The notes: generated from the sequence alone by a model not told the origin. Counted from the stretch's first letter, positions 1 to 8,493 are shown. The stretch is 64,000 nucleotides of DNA from Mobiluncus sp034180645 (GCF_034180645.1 NZ_JAXFNY010000008.1:124001-188000), one strand, 5' to 3'. Made by a program: numbers and translations.

Positions 1-293
1 TGGACGGGATTGGTGTTAGCCATCGCGTGAACACAGGTATAACCGCCGTAAGCCGCTGAAAGCGTGCCGGAAGCGACCGTTTCCGCGTCCTCGTCGCCAG
101 GTTCGCGCAGGTGAGTGTGCATATCAACCAGGCCGGGCAAAGCCACCAAGCCGTTGCCATCAATGGTGGTAGCGCCAGCGGAAACAGCATCCGCCGCATT
201 CGCGCCTACACCCGCAAAAATGCCGTCCTTGACAGCAATGTCAGCCCCCTCACCGTTCGGCAGGGTCACGTTCTTAATCAAATATTCCTTCAC
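1..293 (-). CDS. pyrC: Dihydroorotase, N-terminal part (cut by window edge)
   Basis: This is the first ~97 residues of dihydroorotase, the zinc amidohydrolase that closes N-carbamoyl-aspartate to dihydroorotate in pyrimidine synthesis. The frame reads VKEYLIKNVTLPNGEG and reaches DMHTHLREPG, the metal-binding HxHLREPG signature of class I dihydroorotases. The start is a GTG that overlaps the pyrB stop by 4 bases (GTGA), so the two are translationally coupled. The rest lies beyond base 1. The order pyrR-pyrB-pyrC is usual for actinobacteria. Confidence 0.93.
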   Translation of the reverse strand, partial: MKEYLIKNVTLPNGEGADIAVKDGIFAGVGANAADAVSAGATTIDGNGLVALPGLVDMHTHLREPGDEDAETVASGTLSAAYGGYTCVHAMANTNPV

Positions 294-1258
294 AGCAGGC
301 CTCCTTCCGGCGCGAGCAAAAGGTAAAGGGCAGCCATCCGGACACTCACGCCGTTTCCAACTTGTTCAACAATGACAGACTTTGCGGAATCTGCGGCTTG
401 GGCGCAGATTTCCATACCACGGTTCATCGGACCGGGGTGCATGATAACCGTACGTTCTGGCAGGTTAGTGAAACGGGTGTTGTTCAAACCGTAAGCCCGG
501 TGATACTCGACCACGGACGGGAAGTAGCCCCCGCCGGCAGAACTCATACGCTCGCGCTGCACCCGCAGCATCATCACCGCATCGGGATTGGTGGCCAGAG
601 CCGCATCCAAGTCGTAGGACACATCGCACTTCCAATCTTCCACCCCGACCGGCATCAGGGTCGGCGGACCGACCAGGGTCACGTGAGCGCCCAAAGTCGA
701 CATCAAGTCCACGTTGGAACGGGCTACGCGAGAGTGCAGGATATCGCCCACAATGACCACGTGAGCACCGTTGAGGTCTTTACCGGCCAGGTCGCCGCCG
801 CTCAAGCCCAGATAGTGCCGGCGCAGGGTCATCGCGTCGAGCAGAGCCTGAGTGGGGTGTTGGTGTTCCCCATCCCCCGCGTTGAGCACGGGCACGTCAG
901 ACCAGCCGGCGTTAGCCAAACGGTAGGCCGCTCCGGAGGAGGAATGGCGGATAACGATGCCGTCAACCCGCATAGCCTGCAGGGTCAAAGCCGTATCTTT
1001 CAGGGATTCGCCTTTCGCTACCGAGGAACCTTTCGCGGAAAAGTTGATGACGTCCGCGCTGAGACGCTTGGCCGCGGTTTCAAAAGAAATCCGGGTCCGG
1101 GTGGAGTTCTCAAAAAAGAGGTTGACCACGGTTTTGCCGCGCAAGGTCGGCAGTTTTTTCACCTTTTGAGCCTGGGTCATCGCCATGGCTTCGGCAGTAT
1201 CCAAAATTTTCAGGACATCTTCGTGGCTCAAATCAGCCGCAGAGAGTAAATGTCGCAT
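290..1258 (-). CDS. pyrB: Aspartate carbamoyltransferase catalytic chain
   Basis: This enzyme joins carbamoyl phosphate and aspartate, the committed step of pyrimidine synthesis. The 322 residues match the usual ~310-320 length. STRTR at 52-56 binds the phosphate of carbamoyl phosphate, KGES at 82-85 supplies the lysine contributed across the trimer interface, HPTQ lies at 134-137, and HPGPMNRGMEI near the C-terminus is the aspartate-loop region. It sits 5 bases after pyrR and overlaps pyrC by 4 bases. No regulatory chain (pyrI) is next to it. Control is probably through the PyrR hairpin at the operon start. Confidence 0.97.
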   Translation of the reverse strand: MRHLLSAADLSHEDVLKILDTAEAMAMTQAQKVKKLPTLRGKTVVNLFFENSTRTRISFETAAKRLSADVINFSAKGSSVAKGESLKDTALTLQAMRVDGIVIRHSSSGAAYRLANAGWSDVPVLNAGDGEHQHPTQALLDAMTLRRHYLGLSGGDLAGKDLNGAHVVIVGDILHSRVARSNVDLMSTLGAHVTLVGPPTLMPVGVEDWKCDVSYDLDAALATNPDAVMMLRVQRERMSSAGGGYFPSVVEYHRAYGLNNTRFTNLPERTVIMHPGPMNRGMEICAQAADSAKSVIVEQVGNGVSVRMAALYLLLAPEGGLL

Positions 1259-1263
1259 GATTT

Positions 1264-1803
1264 TTATTCCTTCCCGTCTGCAATAATCACGGCGTCTTCG
1301 CCGTCACTGTCTTGAAGTTTTACGAGTATTTGTTCCGTCCGTGACGTGGGCAGATTCTTGCCGATGTAGTCTGCACGAATCGGAAGTTCCCGGTGACCGC
1401 GGTCCACCAGCACGGCTAGCTGCACTTGGGCAGGTCGGCCGTGATCGTTCAACGCATCGAGCGCAGCCCGAATCGTGCGTCCGGAATAGAGCACGTCGTC
1501 GACGAGGATGACCGTTTTGCCGTCAATGCCGGTCTGAGGCATCACGGTGGGTTTAGGTACTCGTATCGGTTGACGGGAAAGATCATCGCGGTACAGGGTG
1601 ATGTCCAGGGTGCCAATCGGGACGTCTGTATCGGGATTATTTTCCTTTAAAAAAGTCCCCAACCGATTGGCTAGCTCAACGCCACGGGTGGGGATTCCTA
1701 ACAGAACGACATCTTCAAGACCCTGGTTTTTCTCCATTATCTCGAAGGCCAGTCGTTTCAGCGAACGGGCAATGTCAGCACTGCCCAACACTGTTTTTTC
1801 CAT
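1264..1803 (-). CDS. pyrR: Pyrimidine operon regulator / uracil phosphoribosyltransferase PyrR
   Basis: PyrR is an RNA-binding regulator of pyr genes that also has uracil phosphoribosyltransferase activity. The 179 residues are the normal size. The PRPP-binding loop VDDVLYSGRT lies at 101-110 and GIPTRG at 36-41. It is the first gene of a pyrR-pyrB-pyrC operon. The ATG at 1803 follows an AAGGA Shine-Dalgarno sequence that is partly held in a hairpin with a PyrR-binding-loop signature (see 1812-1832). This suggests autoregulation by blocking translation, as reported for Mycobacterium smegmatis, rather than by attenuation as in Bacillus. Confidence 0.96.
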   Translation of the reverse strand: MEKTVLGSADIARSLKRLAFEIMEKNQGLEDVVLLGIPTRGVELANRLGTFLKENNPDTDVPIGTLDITLYRDDLSRQPIRVPKPTVMPQTGIDGKTVILVDDVLYSGRTIRAALDALNDHGRPAQVQLAVLVDRGHRELPIRADYIGKNLPTSRTEQILVKLQDSDGEDAVIIADGKE

Positions 1804-1811
1804 ATTTTTCC

Positions 1812-1832
1812 TTTCTGCCTCACAGGGCGAAA
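1812..1832 (-). promoter_or_regulatory. PyrR-binding-type RNA hairpin at the pyrR ribosome binding site
   Basis: Read on the minus strand, the leader forms TTTC-GCC-[CTGTGA]-GGC-A-GAAA: a stem of 4 plus 3 pairs with one bulged A and a hexaloop CUGUGA that fits the known PyrR loop pattern CNGNGA. The core CCUGUGAGG matches the CCNGNGAGG centre of the PyrR-binding consensus exactly. The closing GAAA arm runs into the Shine-Dalgarno AAGGA of pyrR, so PyrR with UMP bound here could block initiation. No terminator hairpin with a T-run follows. The pairing and sequence are seen; the function is inferred. Confidence 0.7.
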
Positions 1833-2006
1833 TTAAAGGTTTTAATGCGGCTTAATAGTACACGTTTTTTCCCGCTCCACCGAATCCCGCGCCCGCGCCG
1901 CCGATAATTGGGTCGGGAATGTTGAATTCCTCCAGGTTATGAGGCAATTTCTGAACACGGGCGTTTTCGAGCTAAACTCCGGGGAAAAATCGCCGATAAT
2001 AGGGTT

Positions 2007-2228
2007 ATGGATGAAAAACGCGAGCTATTAATGCAGCTTCTCTTTGGCAACGACGACACGCCGGAGCTGAACCAGGATGAGGTCACGCAACCCGACAACT
2101 CTCCCGAGGCCGCGGCTCGTTTCCAAAAGTGGGCAAAAGCGCAACAGAAAGCCCAAACTATCAACGAAACTTTGGACAACTCGGAAAAATCCGCAGATAT
2201 CCTGCGCGAAATGATGAACCGCAACTAA
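2007..2228 (+). CDS. Small acidic hypothetical protein
   Basis: A 73-residue plus-strand frame (MDEKRELLMQLLFGNDDTPE...) lies between the divergent pyrR and the convergent nusB, which ends 10 bases away. It is rich in Asp, Glu, Gln and Asn, has no membrane segment or signal peptide, and looks helical in its C-terminal half (EAAARFQKWAKAQQKAQTI). A weak AGGG sits just upstream of the ATG. No family was recognised. The composition is more protein-like than the antisense frame over the same bases, but without a strong ribosome site it may be spurious. Confidence 0.5.
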   Translation: MDEKRELLMQLLFGNDDTPELNQDEVTQPDNSPEAAARFQKWAKAQQKAQTINETLDNSEKSADILREMMNRN

Positions 2229-2237
2229 CCGCGGAGG

Positions 2238-2813
2238 CTATTCCAGGGTGTCTAAGTCAATCTGCTCCAAGACACCGCCCGCCGCTGCCGTTTTTGCGGC
2301 AGTGTCAAAGCTCTGTGGCATCGAGGACTCGAGTTTGGCACTCGCTTCACCGCTCAAGGCTTGCTCAGCCTCGGTTTTACTCAACGCGTCTTTCATATCG
2401 TTGATGGCACCCAGCAAACCGTTGATAAACTTCGGCGACTCGTCAGTAGAACGTTCCTCCGCGATTTGCATAGCGGCGGTGATGGCTACAGCTCCTTCCA
2501 CATCGGGATTGAACAGAATCTCCCAAGTCGCAACTCGCATAATCGCCAGGTCGACCTCGGGCATCCGGTGCAGCGGCCACGCTTTTGAATATGTCGTTAA
2601 AGCCGCATCAATCCGCTCTAAATGCTGGGCCACGCCTTCCAAAATGTCGATGGCATAGGCCGGAAGCGCGGTCTGGGCGGTCGTCTCATCTTGACGAATT
2701 TGGGCTAGGGAAAAAATGCCTTCGGGAGTGTCCCAGCCACGCGCGTGCGCCTCATAAAGCACATCTACGGCTCGAACCCGCTCCCGCGTACGCCGCGGCA
2801 ATTTATGTCCCAC
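2238..2813 (-). CDS. nusB: Transcription antitermination factor NusB
   Basis: NusB binds boxA RNA with S10 (NusE) in rRNA antitermination complexes. The fold's sequence is plain: RRTRERVRAVDVLYEAHARG at the N-terminus, then VDLAIMRVATWEIL and a final helix with SPKFINGLLGAI. At 191 residues it is longer than the usual ~140-155, because about 45 Ala/Ser/Glu-rich residues follow the NusB domain. It lies 70 bases downstream of efp, the common actinobacterial arrangement. Confidence 0.95.
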   Translation of the reverse strand: MGHKLPRRTRERVRAVDVLYEAHARGWDTPEGIFSLAQIRQDETTAQTALPAYAIDILEGVAQHLERIDAALTTYSKAWPLHRMPEVDLAIMRVATWEILFNPDVEGAVAITAAMQIAEERSTDESPKFINGLLGAINDMKDALSKTEAEQALSGEASAKLESSMPQSFDTAAKTAAAGGVLEQIDLDTLE

Positions 2814-2883
2814 TGTCTTGTCCCCTCACGAAATGCGTAACGCGAGCCGGAAGCCTGCGCCCCGACTCGCGTCCGCCTCAGTC

Positions 2884-3447
2884 TTAATCGGTAACCCGCG
2901 AAACGTATTCGCCAGAGCGGGTATCAACCTTCACCTTGTCGCCGATATTCAGGAACAGCGGCACTTGAATATCCCAGCCCGTCTCCAGGGTCGCCGGCTT
3001 GGTGCCCGCATTGGAGCGATCGCCCTGCAAGCCCGGTTCCGTGTGCGAAATCTCTAAGACAACCGAGGCCGGCAGTTCGATGAACAAAACGTTACCTTCG
3101 TTGAAAGCCAAAATGCATTTCTGGTTTTCCAGCAGGAAGTGCGCGGCGTCACCAACGATTTCGGGAGTGACACTGACCATTTCAAAGGTTTTTTCGTCCA
3201 TAAACACGTAGTCGGTACCGTCGTTGTAAGAGTAGGTCATGTCGCGGCGGTCCACGGTAGCGGTTTCAATCTTTAGTCCCGCGTTAAAGGTGCGGTCGAC
3301 AATCTTGCCCGAAAGGATGTTTTTTATCTTGGTGCGCACGAAAGCCGGCCCCTTGCCGGGCTTCACATGTTGAAATTCGACAACCTGCCACAACTGGTTG
3401 TCAATCTTCATTACCAAGCCGTTTTTCAAATCATTAGTCGTTGCCAC
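2884..3447 (-). CDS. efp: Elongation factor P
   Basis: EF-P relieves ribosome stalling at consecutive prolines. The 187 residues and three beta-barrel domains (KOW-like start MATTNDLKNGLVMKIDNQLW, OB domains behind) match the family. The tip loop reads KPGKGPAFVRTK. The position of the modified residue is the lysine in PGKG, as in other actinobacterial EF-P. No EpmA/EpmB modification genes are nearby. It is followed by nusB in the same direction. Confidence 0.97.
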   Translation of the reverse strand: MATTNDLKNGLVMKIDNQLWQVVEFQHVKPGKGPAFVRTKIKNILSGKIVDRTFNAGLKIETATVDRRDMTYSYNDGTDYVFMDEKTFEMVSVTPEIVGDAAHFLLENQKCILAFNEGNVLFIELPASVVLEISHTEPGLQGDRSNAGTKPATLETGWDIQVPLFLNIGDKVKVDTRSGEYVSRVTD

Positions 3448-3517
3448 GTTTCATCCTTCACAGTCTTAACAGTTAGCAAATCAACTCGAATAGTCTACCG
3501 AAAAAGCGTGCCGTTGG

Positions 3518-3964
3518 CTAACTGCAGCCGTTTTCAGCGATAACTGTCAACAGTCGCTGTGCCAGTTCGGTCAAGGTTCCCTCGGTCGGCACCGTGTAGT
3601 CACTGTGTGCTATTAGGTCATCACGGCGTTTTTGGGCCAGACGGCGATAGGTGGCGCGCCAAGGCAGGCCGTTAGGGTCGCTGAGTTGTTCTGGGTTCAT
3701 GGCCTGCCATGACTCCTCCCAGGGCAAATCTAGGAAAAATACCCGGTTCCCGGCCTGTCGAAAGTTCCCGACCAGGGCGGATGAACCACTCTCGAGCACG
3801 TCAGAGGGCAGAACAAAAATGGCTGGTGCGCTGTGCGACGACCAAGCGTCAAGGCCTGAATCGGAAGCCACGGGCAGGCCGATGTCCGGTGAAATCGATT
3901 GGGCTAACTCTTGCAAACGGGCTCCCGGCAGGGATACTAAAGCCAGTGAACAGCGTGAGCTCAC
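3518..3964 (-). CDS. Degenerate shikimate-kinase-like protein without Walker A
   Basis: This 148-residue protein is translated from a GTG overlapping the aroKB stop by 4 bases (GTGA), so it is part of the aro operon. Its layout copies shikimate kinase. It starts LALVSLPGARLQELAQSI where a kinase would have LxGLPGxGKSxxGxxLA, continues LPVASDSG where the DTD motif belongs, and ends with WRATYRRLAQKRRDDLIAHSDYTVPTEGT, like the R-x-x-Y...ADyvVdt C-terminal part. The Walker A Gly-Lys-Ser and the Asp pair are missing, so kinase activity is unlikely. It may be a regulatory or structural paralogue of the kinase domain. Family assignment is by eye only. Confidence 0.72.
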   Translation of the reverse strand: MSSRCSLALVSLPGARLQELAQSISPDIGLPVASDSGLDAWSSHSAPAIFVLPSDVLESGSSALVGNFRQAGNRVFFLDLPWEESWQAMNPEQLSDPNGLPWRATYRRLAQKRRDDLIAHSDYTVPTEGTLTELAQRLLTVIAENGCS

Positions 3965-5571
3965 AGGGCAATTCCTGTCATTTCGGCGGCTTTGGTCAGA
4001 GCCTCAGAATCAGCCACGGCAGTGACCACAGGTTTGCCCCAATCCTCCAGCAGGACGAACCGCAGCTGCCCGCCGCGAACTTTTTTATCGCTAAACATGA
4101 TGGGTAACAGTTCCGCAAAAGTGTGGGCAGTATAGGTGGCGGGTAGGCCAACCGCTTCCAGCTGATTACGCAGCCGCACAACCAAGTCTTTGGGACCTAT
4201 CCCCAGCACCGTGGCGAGGTTCGCGGCATAGACCATACCGATAGAGACCGCTAAACCGTGGGGAAAACGGTAGTCCTCCACGCGTTCTATGGCGTGAGCC
4301 AGAGTATGTCCGTAGTTCAAGTACTCCCGCTGACCCGATTCATACAAATCGGTGGAAACAACGTCGGCTTTCACCTTCACGGCTCGGCGAATGATGTTGC
4401 GAAGCTGAGGGGAATCCGGATTCAGCAGCACCGACGCGTGGTCCTGGGCAATGTCTAAAATCTGTTGGTCACGGATAAACCCGCACTTCAATGCCTCCGC
4501 CAGCCCCTCTCGGAGGTGGTCTGGCGACAGGGTCCGCAAAGTCGTGAAATCCACTGCCACCCCGAGAGGAGGATAAAACGCCCCCACCAAATTTTTCCCG
4601 GTACTCCAATCAATGCCGGTCTTGCCTCCGACAGCGGCATCAACCATCGCCAACAAGGTCGTCGGTACCGTAATGAGGTCAACGCCGCGCAGCCAGGTCG
4701 CCGCTGCGAAACCTCCCAGGTCAGTGGTAGCTCCCCCACCGAGAGCAACAATCGCATCACGGCGTTCCAGACCCGCGCTGGCTGCCGCCTCCCACACCTC
4801 GGAAAGCACCGTGAGCTGTTTCGCGGCTTCTCCGTCAGGCAGCACTTTCACTGTGGTTTGTTTACCCAGCGAGTCCAAGTGCTGTGCCAAACTGTTAGCC
4901 GCCGACGCTACCGGGGGCGCGCTGAGCAACAGGACTTTGTTTGTGTGCGTCTTCATCAAGGCTGCGACCTGCGCGTTCAGGTCTTCACCAAAGCTGACGG
5001 CATAGGGTTCGCCGGGGGTGGATACCCAGATGCGGTCACCCAGGCGTTCTTCATGAGCGATGATTTTCCCAGCCATTTCGCTACGTTTGCTCTGTGCGTC
5101 AATAATGACCGTGGCGGTACTCTCATAGATGTCTTTTCGCTCCCGATACAGCTCGTGCATCCTTTCCCGCAGGTTGCCTTCCAGCAAGGGACGGACTTGC
5201 GCATCCTTTTTCTGGCCAGAGCGCTCGGAGCGTTGGATTTGCCGGTTCACCAGGAAGTCCGGGTCCGCTTTCAAGTAGTAAACGGTGTGTTCGCGCAACA
5301 GCTCGCGGGTCGGAGCGTATGTCGGGGCACCGCCGCCCAGGGAAACAATCCGGGCTGAGCCCTGTAACGCATCCCGAACGACCGCGTATTCGAGGGCGCG
5401 AAACCCCTGTTCTCCGAGTTCCTTAAAAATCCAGGGAACGGATTGGCCGAAACGCCGCTCGATTTCCAGGTCAGTGTCAAGCCAGGTGGTGTGCAAAATT
5501 TGGGCCAAAATCCCGGCAGTTTTCGATTTACCGGAAGTGGGCAATCCCATCAGAACGATTTTACGTGTCAT
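3961..5571 (-). CDS. aroKB: Bifunctional shikimate kinase / 3-dehydroquinate synthase
   Basis: Two enzymes of the shikimate pathway are fused in 536 residues. The N-terminal kinase domain (about 1-170) has Walker A GLPTSGKS at 9-16, DTD at 32-34, GGG at 79-81 and the lid RPLLEG at 127-132. The dehydroquinate synthase domain (about 182-536) has DGE at 246-248, the NAD-binding GGGATTDLGG at 278-287, VPTTLLAMVDAAVGGKTGID at 302-321 and the metal-ligand region NYGHTLAHAIE. The ATG at 5571 overlaps the aroC stop (ATGA); 19 further codons upstream are open but would read into aroC. Similar AroKB fusions are known in bifidobacteria. Confidence 0.94.
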   Translation of the reverse strand: MTRKIVLMGLPTSGKSKTAGILAQILHTTWLDTDLEIERRFGQSVPWIFKELGEQGFRALEYAVVRDALQGSARIVSLGGGAPTYAPTRELLREHTVYYLKADPDFLVNRQIQRSERSGQKKDAQVRPLLEGNLRERMHELYRERKDIYESTATVIIDAQSKRSEMAGKIIAHEERLGDRIWVSTPGEPYAVSFGEDLNAQVAALMKTHTNKVLLLSAPPVASAANSLAQHLDSLGKQTTVKVLPDGEAAKQLTVLSEVWEAAASAGLERRDAIVALGGGATTDLGGFAAATWLRGVDLITVPTTLLAMVDAAVGGKTGIDWSTGKNLVGAFYPPLGVAVDFTTLRTLSPDHLREGLAEALKCGFIRDQQILDIAQDHASVLLNPDSPQLRNIIRRAVKVKADVVSTDLYESGQREYLNYGHTLAHAIERVEDYRFPHGLAVSIGMVYAANLATVLGIGPKDLVVRLRNQLEAVGLPATYTAHTFAELLPIMFSDKKVRGGQLRFVLLEDWGKPVVTAVADSEALTKAAEMTGIAL

Positions 5572-6815
5572 GAAAAAGTCGTCCTTTGCGTAACCTCGTC
5601 CAGGTAGGCCCACAAGTTTCGCGAGCATTCCGCCACCGAGTCCCCGCCCGTTTTTTCCAGCAAAGCGTCTGCCAGCACCAGCGCGACCTCGGCCTGGGCG
5701 ATGACGGCTGCCGGCACCACCGCGGTCGTGTCCGAACGCTGGTGCAGCCCAGTCGCCACGCTGCCATCAGCCAAATCCAGGGTCGGCAGAGCGTGGGGTA
5801 CGGTAGAGATAGGTTTCACGGCGGCGGAAACCACGATGGGATTGCCGTTGGACATCCCGCCTTCGATGCCACCCGCCAGGTTAGTCGGTCGCGCTATCGT
5901 GCCCAAGCCCGTGTTTGCGTCAGCTGGCTGGTCACCGCGGTAGAGGGGGTCGTGGGCTTCGCTGCCCGGCAGGGAGGCTTGCAGAAAAGCCGCGCCGATT
6001 TCCACCCCTTTTACGGCTTGAATAGAAACGAGGGCAGCGGCCAGGCGCGCGTCCAGTCGGCGGTCACGGCTCACGTGAGAGCCTAAACCGATAGGCACCC
6101 CGTAGGCGATGACCTGCACCACTCCTCCCAACGTGTCGCCCGTATGCTGCGCGTTGTCGATAGCCTGCACCATCTGTTCAGCCGTATGCGCATCGAGGCA
6201 GCGCACCGGGTCACTATCGAGATAATCCGCATCTTCTGGCCGCGGCACCGGCGCGTCTAGTGGAACGGAAACTGAACCAACGGACGTGACGTGAGACACT
6301 AAACGAATCCCCGCGACCTGATCCAACAATGCTTGTGCGAAAGCCCCCAAAGCCACTCTGGCGGCCGTTTCCCGAGCGGAAGAACGCTCCAACACGTTAC
6401 GAGCATCTGTGAAACCGTACTTCATCATGCCGGCAAAATCGGCGTGTCCCGGCCGCGGCTTCGTAAGCTGCAGGTTCCGCGCTAATTCGCGCGCGTCACC
6501 TCGACCCGCGTCCCGCAGCAGCGCCTGACGAGACACCGGGTCGGGACTCATAACCGTTTGCCACTTGGGCCATTCGGTGTTCTTGATTTCAACCGCGACC
6601 GGGGAGCCCAGGGTTTTCCCGTGACGCAGTCCCGAAAGGATGGTCACCGCGTCTTGCTCAAATTTTTGGCGCGTTCCCCTGCCGTAGCCCTTCCGTCGCT
6701 GCGCGAGGGCTTTGGTCAGGGTATTGGTGGTGATTTCTATCCCTGCCGGCAGTCCACTGAGTACGGCTATCAGGGCGGCGCCGTGTGATTCCCCGGCAGT
6801 GACACATTCCAACAT
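5568..6815 (-). CDS. aroC: Chorismate synthase
   Basis: It converts EPSP to chorismate using reduced FMN. The family N-terminus is MLECVTAGESHGAAL, which fixes the start at the ATG at 6815 although the frame is open for ten more codons. Other signatures are RRKGYGRGTRQKFEQD, GRGDARELARNL and GGIEGGMSNGNPI. Its 415 residues fit the ~390-410 usual length. It overlaps the downstream aroKB by 4 bases, so the two are coupled. aroE is two genes upstream; no aroA, aroG or aroQ is in the window. Confidence 0.96.
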   Translation of the reverse strand: MLECVTAGESHGAALIAVLSGLPAGIEITTNTLTKALAQRRKGYGRGTRQKFEQDAVTILSGLRHGKTLGSPVAVEIKNTEWPKWQTVMSPDPVSRQALLRDAGRGDARELARNLQLTKPRPGHADFAGMMKYGFTDARNVLERSSARETAARVALGAFAQALLDQVAGIRLVSHVTSVGSVSVPLDAPVPRPEDADYLDSDPVRCLDAHTAEQMVQAIDNAQHTGDTLGGVVQVIAYGVPIGLGSHVSRDRRLDARLAAALVSIQAVKGVEIGAAFLQASLPGSEAHDPLYRGDQPADANTGLGTIARPTNLAGGIEGGMSNGNPIVVSAAVKPISTVPHALPTLDLADGSVATGLHQRSDTTAVVPAAVIAQAEVALVLADALLEKTGGDSVAECSRNLWAYLDEVTQRTTFS

Positions 6816-6884
6816 GAGTTCATCTTGCCACATTTCGCCACACATCCCGAACCGGGTTACTCGGCCTGGGCGGTGAGAAAGCGG

Positions 6885-7568
6885 CTAGATGCCCACCAAT
6901 ATCGAGGGCAGATACACCACCCACGTGATGTAGGCGCCCGTGATAAGCCACGGGCCAAAAGCAATGTCTTTATCTAAATCAAGTTTTTTACGGATGACCT
7001 GGATTAAGGCAAACGCGCCACCCAAGAGTGAGGCCAGTAGCAGCATCGCTAGGGGCGCGAACCAGTTATAAAGACCTAGCCACGCACTGAGCAGCGCTGC
7101 GAGCTTGACATCTCCCATCCCTAAACCGAGATACGTGGCTAGAGCCAGAACCAGCCCCATGGCTAGCCCCAAAACCCAAACTCGCGCCAGCGCTTCGGGG
7201 CTACGCAGAATCAAGGCGACAATGCTCAGTACGGGCAACAGCATCACAGCCCCCAGGCCCAGTAGCCGATTGGGCAACAGTCGAAAACGGGCATCAGTCA
7301 GAAGCATCGCACAAAATGGGGCGGTCCCCAGGTACACCGGCAAGGTGACGAGGAAATGGGTGAAACACAAACCGTGGGAAAAGTAGTTGAGGATGAACCA
7401 CTGGATTACATTGAGGAAAACCGTAACCAAGGTGAGGCACAACGAGAAAGGTAGGTAGAACAGATCCGACAATTCGATGCTACGCTCGCGCAGAATTTTG
7501 GTCGTGACCGCGCCCACCGCGTAACCCCAGATTCCGCTGAGAATCCACGCCAGGACATGCCAGAGCAT
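6885..7568 (-). CDS. Prepilin peptidase (A24 aspartyl protease), catalytic domain only
   Basis: A 227-residue polytopic membrane protease of the type IV prepilin peptidase family. Both catalytic aspartates are present: D92 in TDARFRLLPN and D153 in GLGMGDVKLAALL. About seven hydrophobic segments are seen. The N-terminal cytosolic cysteine/methylase domain of PilD is missing, and the first segments instead carry a short loop. This gene commonly sits between aroE and aroC in actinobacteria. Its pilin substrates (Flp/Tad or type IV pili) must be elsewhere, as no pilus genes are in the window. Confidence 0.88.
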   Translation of the reverse strand: MLWHVLAWILSGIWGYAVGAVTTKILRERSIELSDLFYLPFSLCLTLVTVFLNVIQWFILNYFSHGLCFTHFLVTLPVYLGTAPFCAMLLTDARFRLLPNRLLGLGAVMLLPVLSIVALILRSPEALARVWVLGLAMGLVLALATYLGLGMGDVKLAALLSAWLGLYNWFAPLAMLLLASLLGGAFALIQVIRKKLDLDKDIAFGPWLITGAYITWVVYLPSILVGI

Positions 7569-7650
7569 AAGGTTCCTTCCCCTTCCCGTTACGACACTGT
7601 GACTTTATAGGGAGCCGGCAATGGTTAAGACAATTCACGCCGCCGTTATT

Positions 7651-8493
7651 CTAATCCGCCGAGTTGACGTATTTATGCAAAGCGGGACGCAAAATTTCGG
7701 CGTTGACTTCCTGTCCCGTAAACAGCTTTACCTGGGCGACGCCCTGGTGCAACAGCATTTCCCATCCGGGAATGACCTGCGCTCCACACCTCTGTGCCCA
7801 ACTGGCAAGCGGGGTTGGCCACGGCGCATATGCCGCATCAAGAAAAAATGCGTGGGAGATAATCTGTAGCTGTGACAGGGGCAGAGCATCTTGTACGGGG
7901 GCGGGCACAGTGCCCATCACCAGCTGTGCCGCGCGCAGTGCCCGGTTAACGTCCTCAACCTGGTGCCATGCCACCGCCCGGACGCTCAAGCCCATCCGTT
8001 TTGCCGCCTGAAAAGCCGCGCCCGTTTGGGCAGTAGTCCGGGAAATGACCGTCAGCTCTGTGAGTCCCAACTCGGTGAAAGCCGCCAAGGCCGAAGCCGC
8101 TGTGGAACCCGAACCGAAGATAACCCCGCTGCCCCCGTACGGTAGATTCGTCGCGCCACCTTGGCGGAAAGCCTCGACGACGCCGCGGACATCAGTGTTG
8201 AATCCGGTCCAATCTCCTCCCGCGGCGGGAATCAGCGTATTCACCGCTCCGGTGACCTTGGCCAAGCCGTCAGCGAAAGTCGCAGCCTGCAGTGCCTCCG
8301 GTTTCAAAGGCATAGTCACTGCCAAGCCGCGTAGCTGTGCATCCGCCTCGGTTAGGAATGCGTTGAGCGTTCCTGACCGAACGCGCTGGCAGCGAAAATC
8401 CCAGTTCAGGCCCAGCTCACGATACGCAGCCAGATGAATTACGGGAGACAAGGAGTGCGCAATCGGATCTCCCACAACCAGACAATACGGCAC
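7651..8493 (-). CDS. aroE: Shikimate dehydrogenase
   Basis: This enzyme reduces 3-dehydroshikimate to shikimate. S14 and S16 in HSLSP bind shikimate, the catalytic lysine is K64 in VTMPLK, and NTD in WTGFNTD is the partner aspartate region. The nucleotide-binding loop VIFGSGSTAASALAAF is a GxGxxA/S variant. 280 residues is normal. The gene lies 6 bases after mltG and is followed by the prepilin peptidase, in an alaS-ruvX-mltG-aroE string. The GSGSTA loop and its neighbourhood do not settle NADP versus NAD use. Confidence 0.94.
   Translation of the reverse strand: MPYCLVVGDPIAHSLSPVIHLAAYRELGLNWDFRCQRVRSGTLNAFLTEADAQLRGLAVTMPLKPEALQAATFADGLAKVTGAVNTLIPAAGGDWTGFNTDVRGVVEAFRQGGATNLPYGGSGVIFGSGSTAASALAAFTELGLTELTVISRTTAQTGAAFQAAKRMGLSVRAVAWHQVEDVNRALRAAQLVMGTVPAPVQDALPLSQLQIISHAFFLDAAYAPWPTPLASWAQRCGAQVIPGWEMLLHQGVAQVKLFTGQEVNAEILRPALHKYVNSAD

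Noticed and set aside
362..1249. Long antisense frame over pyrB
   Set aside because: Shadow of a strongly biased gene; residues are His/Gln/Arg-rich without family features.
5572..5628. Upstream start for aroKB adding 19 residues
   Set aside because: The extra residues overlap aroC deeply and do not resemble shikimate kinase; the ATGA overlap start fits the family.
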